A stretch of 64,000 nt of DNA from positions 186,001 through 250,000 of the forward strand of contig NZ_CVRM01000022.1 of assembly GCF_001258055.1 (NCBI RefSeq), read 5' to 3'. Under the pieces are notes generated by a model. That model was not told where the DNA came from. It searched no databases and saw only the letters and a list, made by a program, of their open reading frames with translations. The stretch comes from Phaeobacter italicus (GTDB lineage Bacteria; Pseudomonadota; Alphaproteobacteria; Rhodobacterales; Rhodobacteraceae). Both the position numbers and the translations under genes were made by a program. Positions 34,959-43,997 of this stretch are shown here, one piece after another. The stretch's first letter is position 1. Each line of letters begins with the position of its first letter.

Positions 34959-35834
34959 TCAGCGGGTCGGGACGGGAACTTCCCCACGGTAGTCGTAGAA
35001 ACCGCGCTGTGTTTTTCGGCCCAGCCAGCCTGCTTCGACGTATTTCGTCAGCAGTGGGCATGGGCGATACTTGGTATCCGCCAGCCCGTCATGCAGCACG
35101 TTCATGATCGCAAGACATGTGTCCAGCCCGATGAAATCTGCGAGCTCCAGAGGGCCCATAGGATGATTGGCGCCCAGCTTCATCGACTCATCAATCGACT
35201 TCACGCTGCCGACCCCTTCATAGAGGGTATAAACTGCCTCATTGATCATCGGCATCAGAATCCGGTTCACGATAAAGGCAGGGAAATCTTCGGCGCTGGC
35301 AGCGGTCTTGCCCAGTTTCTCGACCACGGCATGGCATGCAGAAAATGTGGCCTCGTCCGTGGCAATGCCGCGGATCAGTTCGACCAGCTGCATGACAGGC
35401 ACAGGGTTCATGAAGTGAAAGCCCATGAACCGTTCGGGACGGTCCGTGCGGCTGGCCAGCCGGGTGATCGAGATCGACGAGGTGTTCGACGTCAGAATCG
35501 TATGCGGGAGAAGATGTGGCTGAAGATCTTCAAAGATCGCCTGCTTCACGGTTTCCCGCTCTGTTGCCGCTTCGATCACCAGGTCTGTCTTGCCGACATC
35601 CGCCAGCGTCAGCGTGGTCGAAATGCGCGCGAGTGCTGCATCGACCTCGGCCTGATCGATCTTGCCCTTGCTGGCCTGGCGGGTCAGGTTCTTTTGGATC
35701 GCGCTTAGCGCCGCGTCCAGAGCCTGCTGACTAATATCATTCAAAACAACGTCATAGCCTGCCAAGGCCATGACATGTGCGATGCCGTTGCCCATCTGGC
35801 CCGCACCGATAACGCCGATTTTCTGGATGTCCAT
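34959..35834 (-). CDS. hbdA: 3-hydroxybutyryl-CoA dehydrogenase
   Basis: A 291-residue NAD(P)-dependent enzyme interconverting 3-hydroxybutyryl-CoA and acetoacetyl-CoA. The N-terminal Rossmann motif is GVIGAGQMGNGIAHVMA (8-24). LVIEAATERETVKQAIF, TSNTSSISITRLA and RFMGFHFMNPVPVMQLVELI carry the catalytic Ser/His region, and FIVNRILMPMINEAV and HPMGPLELADFIGLDTCL the C-terminal dimer domain. It would serve polyhydroxybutyrate turnover or the ethylmalonyl-CoA pathway. It is monocistronic and divergent from the DUF6473 gene. Confidence 0.93.
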   Translation of the reverse strand: MDIQKIGVIGAGQMGNGIAHVMALAGYDVVLNDISQQALDAALSAIQKNLTRQASKGKIDQAEVDAALARISTTLTLADVGKTDLVIEAATERETVKQAIFEDLQPHLLPHTILTSNTSSISITRLASRTDRPERFMGFHFMNPVPVMQLVELIRGIATDEATFSACHAVVEKLGKTAASAEDFPAFIVNRILMPMINEAVYTLYEGVGSVKSIDESMKLGANHPMGPLELADFIGLDTCLAIMNVLHDGLADTKYRPCPLLTKYVEAGWLGRKTQRGFYDYRGEVPVPTR

Positions 35835-35987
35835 CGCTCATGCCTCTTGGAGTTTCCGGCGGATCATACTGGCCCGCCGATAGACGGCACAAGGCCGATT
35901 GGGGGAGTTTTTACTCAAAGTTGAGCATTAGCAATTCGTCAACAGGTCGCGGGCTAACTGAGACTCGGGTGAAAATTGGTGGGTACC

Positions 35988-36800
35988 ATGAGCTACGAAC
36001 TCAAGAGCGCAACCGCGCTTGCGGGCGAGCCGTGCAGCTATGCGGGCTCGAAACTGCTGGTCAGGGGACCAGCGCGGGATCTGACTGAACCATATCTGGC
36101 ATTTATCGGCGGGACAGAGGTCTTTGGCCGCTTTGTCGAGGTGCCATTTGTGGCCGAGGCCGAGGCGCAGTTGGGGCAGACCTGTGTCAATCTTGGCAGC
36201 GTCAATGCAGGCGTTGACAGCTTTCTGAGCGACGATGCCCTGCTTGGGATCGCGCATGGGGCTGAAACGACTGTTTTGCAGGTGCTTGGGGCTCAGAATA
36301 TCTCCAACGGCTATTACAAGGTTCACCCGCGTCGCAACGACAGGTTCCTGTGCGCGCACGCCCCCTTGCGAGAGCTCTATCCTGAGATCGACTTCACCGA
36401 ATACCACTTCAACAAACACCTCCTTGGGGCGCTGAGATCCTGCTGCAAAACCCGTTACGAAACCGTGCGGGATCATCTGCAAAGCACCTGGATCGATCGC
36501 ATGGGAGAGCTGATTGCAGAGATAGAGGGCAATGTGGCCCTGTTGTGGGTGCAATACGATCTCGATCAGCAGTCGCTCTTTGGTCACGAACCCGCGCTGG
36601 TGGATCGCCCGATGGTCGATTCCCTGCGGGCACAGGTGGACGGGGTGATCGAAATCCCCGTGCACACCGCACGAGAGGCCGCCGATATCGAAGGAATGTT
36701 CTACGGCCAGATGGATCTGGCGTCGGCGCAGCGCATGATTGGTCCTAAGGAACATCAGCGTATCGCCGCAGAGCTGGTGCGCTATTTCCAGAACGGTTGA
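35988..36800 (+). CDS. DUF6473 family protein
   Basis: A 270-residue protein whose text YLAFIGGTEVFGRFVEVPF, CVNLGSVNAGVDSFLSDDAL, TVLQVLGAQNISNGYYKVHPRRNDRF and IDFTEYHFNKHLL matches what I recall of DUF6473 proteins in Rhodobacteraceae. The GGTE and GxxNAGVD motifs with a later HFNKHLL resemble an SGNH-like arrangement, but I cannot verify catalytic residues. ATG 35988 is preferred to TTG 35976. It is a single gene with its own terminator, divergent from hbdA. Glycan-related function has been suggested for neighbours of such genes but is not supported here. Confidence 0.75.
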   Translation: MSYELKSATALAGEPCSYAGSKLLVRGPARDLTEPYLAFIGGTEVFGRFVEVPFVAEAEAQLGQTCVNLGSVNAGVDSFLSDDALLGIAHGAETTVLQVLGAQNISNGYYKVHPRRNDRFLCAHAPLRELYPEIDFTEYHFNKHLLGALRSCCKTRYETVRDHLQSTWIDRMGELIAEIEGNVALLWVQYDLDQQSLFGHEPALVDRPMVDSLRAQVDGVIEIPVHTAREAADIEGMFYGQMDLASAQRMIGPKEHQRIAAELVRYFQNG

Positions 36801-36822
36801 GAAGACCAGCCCTGAAACGAAA

Positions 36823-36850
36823 AAAGCCCGCAACGGATGTTGCGGGCTTT
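36823..36850. terminator. Bidirectional intrinsic terminator
   Basis: The 11-bp stem AAAGCCCGCAA/TTGCGGGCTTT (36823-36833 with 36840-36850) is flanked by A's on the left. It separates the DUF6473 gene and etfA. Confidence 0.9.
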
Positions 36851-36872
36851 CGTGTTTGAAAGAAAGCTGTGC

Positions 36873-37799
36873 TTACAGCTTTTCCATCAGCTCGGGAACG
36901 GCGTCGAACAGATCGGCAACCAGACCGTAGTCAGCAACCTGGAAGATCGGTGCTTCTTCGTCTTTGTTGATCGCGACGATGATCTTGGAGTCTTTCATAC
37001 CCGCGAGGTGCTGGATCGCACCGGAGATGCCGATCGCAACATAGAGCTCAGGGGCGACAACCTTACCGGTCTGGCCAACCTGCCAGTCGTTCGGGGCATA
37101 GCCGGAGTCCACGGCGGCGCGCGATGCGCCAACAGCCGCGCCCAGCTTGTCTGCCAGACCTTCGATCAGTTTGAAGTCTTCTTCGGAACCGACGCCACGG
37201 CCACCGGAAACAACCACACCAGCAGAGGTCAGCTCAGGACGATCGCTCGCGGCAACCTTGTCCTCAACCCACTCGGACAGGCCGGGGTTTTCAGCAGCAG
37301 AGATGGTTTCCACAGATGCAGAGCCGCCGTCGCCAGCCGCGTCAAAGGTGGAGGTCCGGAAGGAGATGACCTTTTTCGCGTCGTTCGACTTCACGGTCTG
37401 AACCGCGTTGCCTGCGTAGATCGGGCGCTCGAAGGTGTTGCCATCGACAACGCCGGACACGTCCGAAATCACCATCACGTCCAACAGCGCCGCAACGCGG
37501 GGCAGAACGTTTTTGGCATCGGTGGTCGCCGGTGCAACGATGTGCTCGTAGTCAGAGGCAAGCGACGCGATCAGCGCAGCGGTCGGCTCTGCAAGACGGT
37601 GACCCAGGGACGCATCTTCTGCGACCAGAACCTTGGCAACGCCAGCGATCTTGGCGGCTTCTTCGCCAGCGGCTGCTGCGGATGCACCAGCGGCCAGGAC
37701 AGTCACGTCGCCCAGTTTCGCAGCCGCGGTTACGGCTTTTGCGGTTGCGTCCAGCGCCAGGGCGCCATCGGTCACTTCGGCAAGGAGAAGAACAGCCAT
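36873..37799 (-). CDS. etfA: Electron transfer flavoprotein alpha subunit
   Basis: A 308-residue ETF alpha subunit that holds FAD and passes electrons from acyl-CoA dehydrogenases to ETF-ubiquinone oxidoreductase. The N-terminal domain begins [15 protein letters not shown]; the C-terminal FAD domain contains [39 protein letters not shown] and [17 protein letters not shown]. The stop is followed closely by the shared terminator. Its ATG overlaps the etfB stop by one base (TAATG), so subunits are made in balance. Mcd and any other acyl-CoA dehydrogenase would be its electron donors. Confidence 0.97.
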   Translation of the reverse strand: MAVLLLAEVTDGALALDATAKAVTAAAKLGDVTVLAAGASAAAAGEEAAKIAGVAKVLVAEDASLGHRLAEPTAALIASLASDYEHIVAPATTDAKNVLPRVAALLDVMVISDVSGVVDGNTFERPIYAGNAVQTVKSNDAKKVISFRTSTFDAAGDGGSASVETISAAENPGLSEWVEDKVAASDRPELTSAGVVVSGGRGVGSEEDFKLIEGLADKLGAAVGASRAAVDSGYAPNDWQVGQTGKVVAPELYVAIGISGAIQHLAGMKDSKIIVAINKDEEAPIFQVADYGLVADLFDAVPELMEKL

Positions 37800-38557
37800 T
37801 ACACAGCCCCCGCTTCTTTGAGTTTCCCAACCAGCTCGTCCACAGAGCCCACGATGATACCAGCGGCACGGGCGGCAGGTTCGGTGGTGGAAATGATTTC
37901 CAGACGCGGGGAGACGTCGACGCCGTAGTCGTCAGCGGTTTTCTCGTCCAGCGGCTTTTTCTTGGCCTTCATGATGTTCGGCAGCGACGCATAGCGCGGC
38001 TCGTTCAGGCGCAGGTCCACGGTGACGATGGCAGGCATCTTCACTTTGATGGTCTGCAGACCGCCGTCCACTTCGCGGGTCACAACAGCGTTGTCGCCGT
38101 CGATGTCCAGCTCAGAGGCAAAGGTGCCCTGGGACCAACCCAAGAGCGCCGACAGCATCTGACCGGTCGCGTTCATGTCGTTGTCGATCGCCTGTTTGCC
38201 GGCCAGAACCAGACCGGGCTGCTCTTCCTCGACCACTTTGGCCAGGATTTTCGCAACGGCCAGCGGCTCGATGTCGGTGTGAACGTCGTCGGCTGCAACA
38301 ACCAGGATCGCGCGGTCTGCGCCCATGGCCAGAGCGGTCCGCAGAGTTTCCTGCGCCTGCTTCACGCCGATGGAGACAACAACGATCTCATCTGCTTTGC
38401 CGGCTTCTTTGAGACGGATGGCCTCTTCGACGGCGATTTCGTCGAAGGGGTTCATCGACATCTTTACGTTGGCGAGATCGACACCGCTGCCGTCCGCTTT
38501 CACGCGGACCTTCACGTTGTAGTCAATCACGCGTTTGACGGGCACAAGCACCTTCAT
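37799..38557 (-). CDS. etfB: Electron transfer flavoprotein beta subunit
   Basis: A 252-residue ETF beta subunit that binds AMP structurally. [39 protein letters not shown] and [20 protein letters not shown] are diagnostic, and the C-terminal arm with [15 protein letters not shown] wraps the alpha subunit. TAAGGAGAG precedes ATG 38557 by eight bases. It is the first gene of the etfB-etfA operon, and the 290-bp upstream region should hold its promoter, though no consensus was clear. Confidence 0.97.
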   Translation of the reverse strand: MKVLVPVKRVIDYNVKVRVKADGSGVDLANVKMSMNPFDEIAVEEAIRLKEAGKADEIVVVSIGVKQAQETLRTALAMGADRAILVVAADDVHTDIEPLAVAKILAKVVEEEQPGLVLAGKQAIDNDMNATGQMLSALLGWSQGTFASELDIDGDNAVVTREVDGGLQTIKVKMPAIVTVDLRLNEPRYASLPNIMKAKKKPLDEKTADDYGVDVSPRLEIISTTEPAARAAGIIVGSVDELVGKLKEAGAV

Positions 38558-38798
38558 TTTGCGTTCTCTCCTTAGACAAACGGTAAGCCGCCGGGGCGAC
38601 TCTCCTCCATGCTCTCGCGATGTTGATAACGGCTAAGAATGACCCGCAACAGGGCAAAATCGTCACGTTACCGTCCACCGACGTCGCGTCTGAACAAATG
38701 TCGGATCACTTTTGCAGGAATGTTTCCGCTCTCATGTTCAGCTGTCGCTGGGGAAACAATGCCGGGCGGGATGCTGCAACTGCATCCTCCGGGAATCG

Positions 38799-38823
38799 TT
38801 GACGCGGCGTTGTGCCGCGTCAA
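38799..38823 (-). terminator. Hairpin downstream of pduO
   Basis: The perfect 10-bp stem TTGACGCGGC/GCCGCGTCAA (38799-38808 with 38814-38823) has a 5-base loop, 24 bases after the pduO stop. There is no T-tract, so it is a terminator-like or stabilising hairpin. The rest of 38558-38798 shows no supported gene. Confidence 0.5.
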
Positions 38824-38847
38824 TCAAGCCATACAAAAACGTTGGTC

Positions 38848-39420
38848 TCAGCGATTTGCGCCGGGCACCCACAGGACATCGCGGGCGCCATCGTCGTTGG
38901 CCGCACGCGAAGCAACAAAAAACCAGTCCGACAAACGGTTGAGATAGGTGACCGCAGCGGGGTTGATGTCTTCCAGTGTTGCCAATTCCGTTGCCAGCCG
39001 TTCGGCGCGCCGGGCCACTGTGCGACAGACATGCAGATGGGCCGACAGGGCAGAGCCGCCGGGCAGCACGAAACTGCGAAGGGGCGCCAGGTTGGCGTTC
39101 ATCGTGTCGATTTCTGCTTCCAGCCGCTCGACCTGTGAGGACGCCATCCGCAGGGGCGGATATTCGGCGGTTGCATCCTTGTCCATGTCGGGCCGGCACA
39201 GATCGGCGCCAAGATCGAACAGGTCATTCTGGATGCGGGCAAGGGCGTCGTCCATGTCACCTTGGGCTTCCAGCCGCGCGACACCAACAAAGGCATTCAG
39301 TTCGTCAGATGTGCCGTAGGCATTGACGCGCGCAGAATGCTTGGCGACCCGCTCACCATTGCCTAGCGCGGTATCCCCCTTGTCGCCGGTCCGGGTGTAG
39401 ATCTTGTTCAGTACGACCAC
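38848..39420 (-). CDS. pduO: PduO-type cob(I)alamin adenosyltransferase
   Basis: A 190-residue enzyme that transfers the adenosyl group of ATP to cob(I)alamin, giving coenzyme B12. YTRTGDKGDTALGNGERVAK near residue 8 is the ATP-binding P-loop-like motif, HSARVNAYGTSDELNAFVG follows, and the C-terminal part has CRTVARRAERLATEL and YLNRLSDWFFVASR, the trimer-interface region. The start is GTG 39420, with GGGAGG about ten bases upstream. It begins 3 bases after the small membrane gene's stop, so they are coupled. The B12 formed would serve mutases such as those of the ethylmalonyl-CoA pathway. Confidence 0.94.
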   Translation of the reverse strand: MVVLNKIYTRTGDKGDTALGNGERVAKHSARVNAYGTSDELNAFVGVARLEAQGDMDDALARIQNDLFDLGADLCRPDMDKDATAEYPPLRMASSQVERLEAEIDTMNANLAPLRSFVLPGGSALSAHLHVCRTVARRAERLATELATLEDINPAAVTYLNRLSDWFFVASRAANDDGARDVLWVPGANR

Positions 39421-39423
39421 GTC

Positions 39424-39630
39424 TTACTGGCCTCCCTGGTTGCGAAGATAGAGATACCCCAGAAACAGCACGACCGCGATGAACTGAAACAGAATACGCA
39501 GGCGCATCATCTTGTTTCCGTATTTCGCATTGAAAGCCCCGCCTGCGCCAAAGCCGCCAATGCCGATGGCGAGCACGATAACGGTGGCCGCAATCGCGAG
39601 GATCGCCAGAATGTGGAGCGGATCACTCAT
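39424..39630 (-). CDS. Small HIG1-like twin-transmembrane protein
   Basis: A 68-residue protein with two hydrophobic helices (about 6-26 and 48-63) separated by a loop FNAKYGNKMMRLRILFQ. The loop and second helix (MMRLRILFQFIAVVLFL) resemble the HIG1 domain of hypoxia-induced respiratory-chain factors. The assignment rests on this short match only. It lies directly before pduO and may simply be cotranscribed. SDR and SH3-protein genes lie upstream on the same strand, but with gaps. Confidence 0.65.
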   Translation of the reverse strand: MSDPLHILAILAIAATVIVLAIGIGGFGAGGAFNAKYGNKMMRLRILFQFIAVVLFLGYLYLRNQGGQ

Positions 39631-39698
39631 CTTCTCATGTTCCTTGTCTGTCGGTGCAGCAGGCGAATGCCCCCATGGCAGGCCGCGCTGCGAGTAAG

Positions 39699-40529
39699 CT
39701 ATCTAAGGCGCGCAAGGATGCGGTCAATCGCGCGCGTTGTCAGAATGCGTTTTAGCACACCGCCGATGTGGGTCGGTACGGTGACATAGTAGCGCGGACG
39801 CGGACGTGGGCTTTCGCAGGCATGAAGGAGCTTTGCGGTCACGGCGGAGGCGGGCAGTTCAAAGGTGTCAGGCCCTTTGCTCTCGTACAGGCGCTTTAGC
39901 AGGCTCGATTCGTAGCGATCACGCAGGGCCGAATTTTCCCAATCCACGTATCTCTCGAAATGGGGGATCGCCTTTTCGCGAATCTTGGATGTCACAGGGC
40001 CCGGTTCGATCAGAATGACCTTGATACCGCTGTCCCGCAGTTCGATGCGCAATGTGTCGCTGAGGCCTTCAATGGCATGTTTGGTTGCCACATATGCGCC
40101 GCGCCACGGAAAGGCGACGAACCCGAGAATAGAGGAATTCTGCACAATGCGACCGTGCCCCTGGGCGCGCATGACGGGGATCACAAGGCGTGTCAGCTCG
40201 TGCCAGCCAAATACGTTTGATTCGAAAATGGCCCGCAGCCCGTCGGTCGACACATCTTCTACTGCGCCGGGCAGCCCATGCGCCCCGTTGTTGAACAGCA
40301 CATCCAGCGTGCCACCGGTGTGCGCCAGCACCTCCGCGAGCCCATTTTGCAGGCTGTCGGGATCGGTATAGTCCATTCGTGGGCTGATAAACCCTTGCGC
40401 CCGCAGACGGTCGCAGTCGGCCTGTTTGCGGCAGCTTGCAAATACGGTCCAGCCTTTCGCGCGCATTCCGTGCGCAGCATCCAGGCCGATCCCGGAGGAA
40501 CAGCCTGTAATCAGGATCGTTTTTTGCAT
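39699..40529 (-). CDS. Short-chain dehydrogenase/reductase
   Basis: A 276-residue classical SDR. The cofactor motif is TGCSSGIG at 8-15, the structural NNG lies in LFNNGAHGL, the catalytic Ser in NSSILGFVAF and the Tyr/Lys pair in GAYVATKHAIEGL. The residues after strand 2 (ASCRKQAD) suggest NADP preference. The 60-residue C-terminal extension (VTVPTHIGGVLKRILTTRAIDRIL) is amphipathic and may touch membrane. The substrate is unknown. Confidence 0.9.
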   Translation of the reverse strand: MQKTILITGCSSGIGLDAAHGMRAKGWTVFASCRKQADCDRLRAQGFISPRMDYTDPDSLQNGLAEVLAHTGGTLDVLFNNGAHGLPGAVEDVSTDGLRAIFESNVFGWHELTRLVIPVMRAQGHGRIVQNSSILGFVAFPWRGAYVATKHAIEGLSDTLRIELRDSGIKVILIEPGPVTSKIREKAIPHFERYVDWENSALRDRYESSLLKRLYESKGPDTFELPASAVTAKLLHACESPRPRPRYYVTVPTHIGGVLKRILTTRAIDRILARLR

Positions 40530-40565
40530 GATGCCCTCGCGCGTCAGGTAAGCCCTAACCGCGCT

Positions 40566-41243
40566 TTATGAGCCTTTCTTGCTGATCAGGGAAGCGGCAA
40601 TCCAGCCTACTTTTCCCCCTTCAACAGTGCGCAGGTGCAGCCAGCCGGTGCCGATGTCTTCAATCACCTGAACCTCTGCGCCGTTGGTCAGCTGGTCAAG
40701 AACGGGATAGACCGTGCCGGGACCGGAACGCATGTTCACCCGTGTCGCGGTGACAGAGCGAATGTCTGCCTTTGGAGCTTCGATCTCGTCAACCACTGCG
40801 GCGGCGGTGATCAGTTCGGCTTGCGGTGTTGCATCAGACAGCCCCGAAAGGCCGTTGGAAAGCGATGCAAGCTGCACGGTGGCCTGCTGGTCATCCGCTT
40901 GCGATGCTGCACCAACCGAGAAAGCCGTGTCAGAATCGGTGAAACTGTTCCCGACCGCTGCGATCTGCTCCATCGCGACGCGTTTGCGCAGGCTCGGATC
41001 TGCGAGCGGGCGTTCGGTTTTGGTCGCGGAGGTTGCGGAATCCACCCGCAGCGCGACCTTGCTTACCAGTGATTCTGCTGTGACCGGAGTGGCCCGCGAC
41101 GGAGTATCGTCCTGACCAAACATCGCATCCGCAACATCCAATGCAGCGGATGGTCCTTTGGGTGGTTCAAAATCAGCGCCGCCGCTGGCCTCGTAAAAAC
41201 CCCAACCAAGAAACAAAAACGATGCGACGACAAAACGTGACAT
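40566..41243 (-). CDS. SH3-domain (SH3b) exported protein
   Basis: A 225-residue protein with an N-terminal hydrophobic segment (FVVASFLFLGWGFYEA) acting as signal or membrane anchor, a long low-complexity Ala/Ser/Asp-rich middle (about 30-155) and a C-terminal bacterial SH3 domain: TATRVNMRSGPGTVYPVLDQL, EVQVIEDIGTGWLHLRTVEGGKVGWIAASLI. SH3b domains usually bind peptidoglycan or proteins, so a periplasmic envelope role is likely. It is monocistronic and divergent from parC across 278 bases. Confidence 0.85.
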   Translation of the reverse strand: MSRFVVASFLFLGWGFYEASGGADFEPPKGPSAALDVADAMFGQDDTPSRATPVTAESLVSKVALRVDSATSATKTERPLADPSLRKRVAMEQIAAVGNSFTDSDTAFSVGAASQADDQQATVQLASLSNGLSGLSDATPQAELITAAAVVDEIEAPKADIRSVTATRVNMRSGPGTVYPVLDQLTNGAEVQVIEDIGTGWLHLRTVEGGKVGWIAASLISKKGS

Positions 41244-41521
41244 TTTACATCCCCCCCAAGGATAGCCGGATAAAACACAACAAATTCAAGACAGATGGCC
41301 AATGGCCGTGTGCAGGTAATACGCATCTGCACCCCAGAATGTTCCGGCCAGATTACTATACGCTATATGGCGTAATTTCAGTAGGGGAGTTCCCGGCTGT
41401 TTCTCCCCCAACGGGTGAGAGGGCATAGCTGGGCCCTTGGTGCGTGCGAATGCTGGGGGTAACTGCGCATTTTCGGTCAGCCCTGCTTTACCAAGGCCAG
41501 AGGGGGCAGTATCACAAATGC

Positions 41522-43870
41522 ATGACCGACCTGGTAGATGATCAAGACACCCCCGATTCCCCCGCATCCGGAGAAGTGCTGGAGCCGCTGCGCCGCGCCA
41601 TTGGCGAGCGGTATCTGACCTATGCGCTCAGCACCATCATGCACCGGGCGCTGCCCGATGCGCGCGATGGTTTGAAACCGGTGCACCGTCGAATTCTCTA
41701 TGCGATGAATCGCCTGCGGCTGAGTTCGTCCGGCGGCTTTCTCAAATCGGCCAAGATTTCCGGCGACACGATGGGGGATTTCCACCCCCACGGCGATGCG
41801 GCGATCTATGATGCCATGGCGCGCCTCGCCCAGGACTTTAACGTCCGCTACCCACTGGTCGATGGTCAGGGCAACTTTGGCAATATCGACGGCGATAACC
41901 CGGCGGCCTCGCGCTATACCGAAGCACGGATGACCTTCATCGCCGAGGCGATGCTGGAAGGGCTGAATGAAAACGCGGTTGATTTCCGTGACAACTATGA
42001 TGGCCGTCTGACAGAGCCCGCGGTTCTGCCGGCGACTTTCCCAAATATTCTGGCCAATGGTGCATCGGGCATCGCCGTCGGGATGGCGACCAACATCCCG
42101 CCGCATAACATCGCTGAATTGATCGACGCCTGTATCCATCTGATCCGCACGCCGGATGCACGCGATGATACGCTGCTGAACTATGTTCCGGGGCCGGATT
42201 TTCCGACCGGCGGCATCATCGTCGAGCCCAAGGAAAACATCGCCAAGGCCTATAGCACCGGCCGCGGTTCTTTCCGTCTGCGGTGCCAGCACGAAGTCGA
42301 GGACCTGGGCCGCGGCCAGTGGCAGATTGTTGTCACCGAGATCCCTTACCAGGTTCAGAAATCCAAGCTGATCGAAAAGATCGCAGAGCTGATCCAGACC
42401 AAAAAGGTGCCGATCCTTGCAGATGTGCGTGACGAATCGGCTGACGACATCCGCATCATCCTGGAACCCAAGTCCAAGAATGTGGACCCTGAGGTTCTGA
42501 TGAACATGATGTTCCGCAACTCGGATCTCGAAGTGCGGTTCAGCCTCAACATGAACGTGCTGATTGATGGTGTGACCCCAAAGGTCTGCTCGATGAAGGA
42601 AGTGCTGCGTGCCTTCCTCGACCATCGTCGTGACGTCCTGCAACGTCGCTCGCAGCACCGGATGGACAAGATCGACCACCGTCTGGAGGTTCTGGAAGGC
42701 TTCATCATTGCCTTCCTCAACCTGGACCGTGTGATCGATATCATCCGCTATGATGACGACCCCAAGGCAGCGTTGATGCGCGAGGACTGGGAGCGCGATC
42801 ACCCGCGTGCCTACAGCGAGGCGGAATATGTCTCGCCGGGCGAGGGTGTGGGAGAGCTGACAGAGGTCCAGGCCGAAGCGATTCTCAATATGCGCCTGCG
42901 CAGTCTGCGCCGTCTGGAAGAGATCGAGCTGACCCGCGAACGCGACGCGCTGCGCGAGGAACGCGCGGGCCTGGTTGAGCTTCTGGGATCCGAAGAGTTG
43001 CAGTGGTCCCGGATCACCGAACAGCTCAAGGACACCAAGAAGCAGTTCGGCAAGGATTATGCTGGTGGCGCCCGTCGCACCCGTTTTGCCGAAGCAGGCG
43101 AAGTGGAAGACGTGCCGCTGGAGGCAATGATCGACCGAGAGCCGATCACCGTGGTGTGTTCGCAGATGGGCTGGATCCGCGCAATGACCGGCCACATCGA
43201 CCTGAACCGCGAGCTGAAGTTCAAAGACGGCGATGGCCCGCGCTTCATCTTCCATGCGGAAACCACCGATCGTCTGCTGGTGTTTGGCTCAAACGGCCGT
43301 TTTTACACCGTCTCTGCGGCTAACCTGCCCGGCGGGCGTGGCATGGGCGAGCCCCTGCGCCTGATGGTCGATCTGCCGAACGAAGTTGAAATCGTTGATA
43401 TCCTCATCCACAACCCCGATGGCAGGCTGTTGGTTGCCTCGGATGCGGGCAATGGCTTTATCTGTGCGGAAAAAGACATCGTGGCCCAGACCCGCAGCGG
43501 CAAGCAGGTGCTGAACGTCAAGGATGACGACAAGGCCAAGATCTGCATCCCGGTAGAGGGCGACCACGTTGCGGTGGTTTCTGAAAACGGCAAGTTCCTG
43601 GTCTTCTCTGTTGAAGAAATGCCCGAGCTGAGCCGTGGCAAGGGGGTTCGCCTTCAGAAATACAATATGGCCCGCGGCAAACAGGGCGCGCTGGAACTGG
43701 ATGGTGGGCTGAGCGACATCACCACATTCAACTGGGATGAGGGGCTCAAGTGGGAAATGGGCGGTGGCAAGACCCGCCACGAGGGAGACCTGACCGAATG
43801 GCTTGGCAAACGTGCAAGCGTCGGCAAACGGCCTCCGCATGGTTTCCCGCGGAACTATAAATTCAAATAG
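41522..43870 (+). CDS. parC: DNA topoisomerase IV subunit A
   Basis: A 782-residue type II topoisomerase subunit that decatenates daughter chromosomes with ParE. ALPDARDGLKPVHRRILYAM opens the cleavage domain; the catalytic Tyr132 lies in ASRYTEARM. In the quinolone-contact helix the sequence is HPHGDAAIYDAM, so the positions of E. coli ParC Ser80 and Glu84 are Ala93 and Asp97. The C-terminal part has degenerate beta-pinwheel repeats (GQWQIVVTEIP is in the tower; GRGMGEPLRL and SRGKGVRLQKYN are pinwheel). The length and absence of a GyrA-box favour ParC over GyrA. No ParE is nearby. The stop is inside a hairpin. Confidence 0.93.
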   Translation: MTDLVDDQDTPDSPASGEVLEPLRRAIGERYLTYALSTIMHRALPDARDGLKPVHRRILYAMNRLRLSSSGGFLKSAKISGDTMGDFHPHGDAAIYDAMARLAQDFNVRYPLVDGQGNFGNIDGDNPAASRYTEARMTFIAEAMLEGLNENAVDFRDNYDGRLTEPAVLPATFPNILANGASGIAVGMATNIPPHNIAELIDACIHLIRTPDARDDTLLNYVPGPDFPTGGIIVEPKENIAKAYSTGRGSFRLRCQHEVEDLGRGQWQIVVTEIPYQVQKSKLIEKIAELIQTKKVPILADVRDESADDIRIILEPKSKNVDPEVLMNMMFRNSDLEVRFSLNMNVLIDGVTPKVCSMKEVLRAFLDHRRDVLQRRSQHRMDKIDHRLEVLEGFIIAFLNLDRVIDIIRYDDDPKAALMREDWERDHPRAYSEAEYVSPGEGVGELTEVQAEAILNMRLRSLRRLEEIELTRERDALREERAGLVELLGSEELQWSRITEQLKDTKKQFGKDYAGGARRTRFAEAGEVEDVPLEAMIDREPITVVCSQMGWIRAMTGHIDLNRELKFKDGDGPRFIFHAETTDRLLVFGSNGRFYTVSAANLPGGRGMGEPLRLMVDLPNEVEIVDILIHNPDGRLLVASDAGNGFICAEKDIVAQTRSGKQVLNVKDDDKAKICIPVEGDHVAVVSENGKFLVFSVEEMPELSRGKGVRLQKYNMARGKQGALELDGGLSDITTFNWDEGLKWEMGGGKTRHEGDLTEWLGKRASVGKRPPHGFPRNYKFK

Positions 43871-43887
43871 GGCGCTCATAGCGCCCT
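43869..43887 (+). terminator. Hairpin overlapping the parC stop
   Basis: AGGGCGCT-CAT-AGCGCCCT is an 8-bp perfect stem with a 3-base loop beginning within the TAG stop. No T-tract follows, so it may act as a 3' stabiliser or weak terminator. Confidence 0.45.
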
Positions 43888-43997
43888 GTGACCTGTGACC
43901 TCAGCGCCACCCGGTCCCCGGCCTTGGACGGTATGTCTTTACCGCTGCCGGGCCGGGCGGCTATCTGGGAACAGATGTTTTTCACAATGAGACTGTC

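Noticed and set aside
38558-38798. Short plus-strand frames (60-102 codons) between etfB and pduO.
   Set aside because: No Shine-Dalgarno, no recognisable composition or motif, and they run on antisense into pduO; the region is better explained as the etfB promoter region plus a pduO 3' hairpin.
41477-43255. A 592-codon minus-strand open frame opposite parC, and similar frames opposite pckA (27581-29287) and tuf (44735-45799).
   Set aside because: All are antisense to well supported genes with complete family motifs, and none has a recognisable domain of its own.
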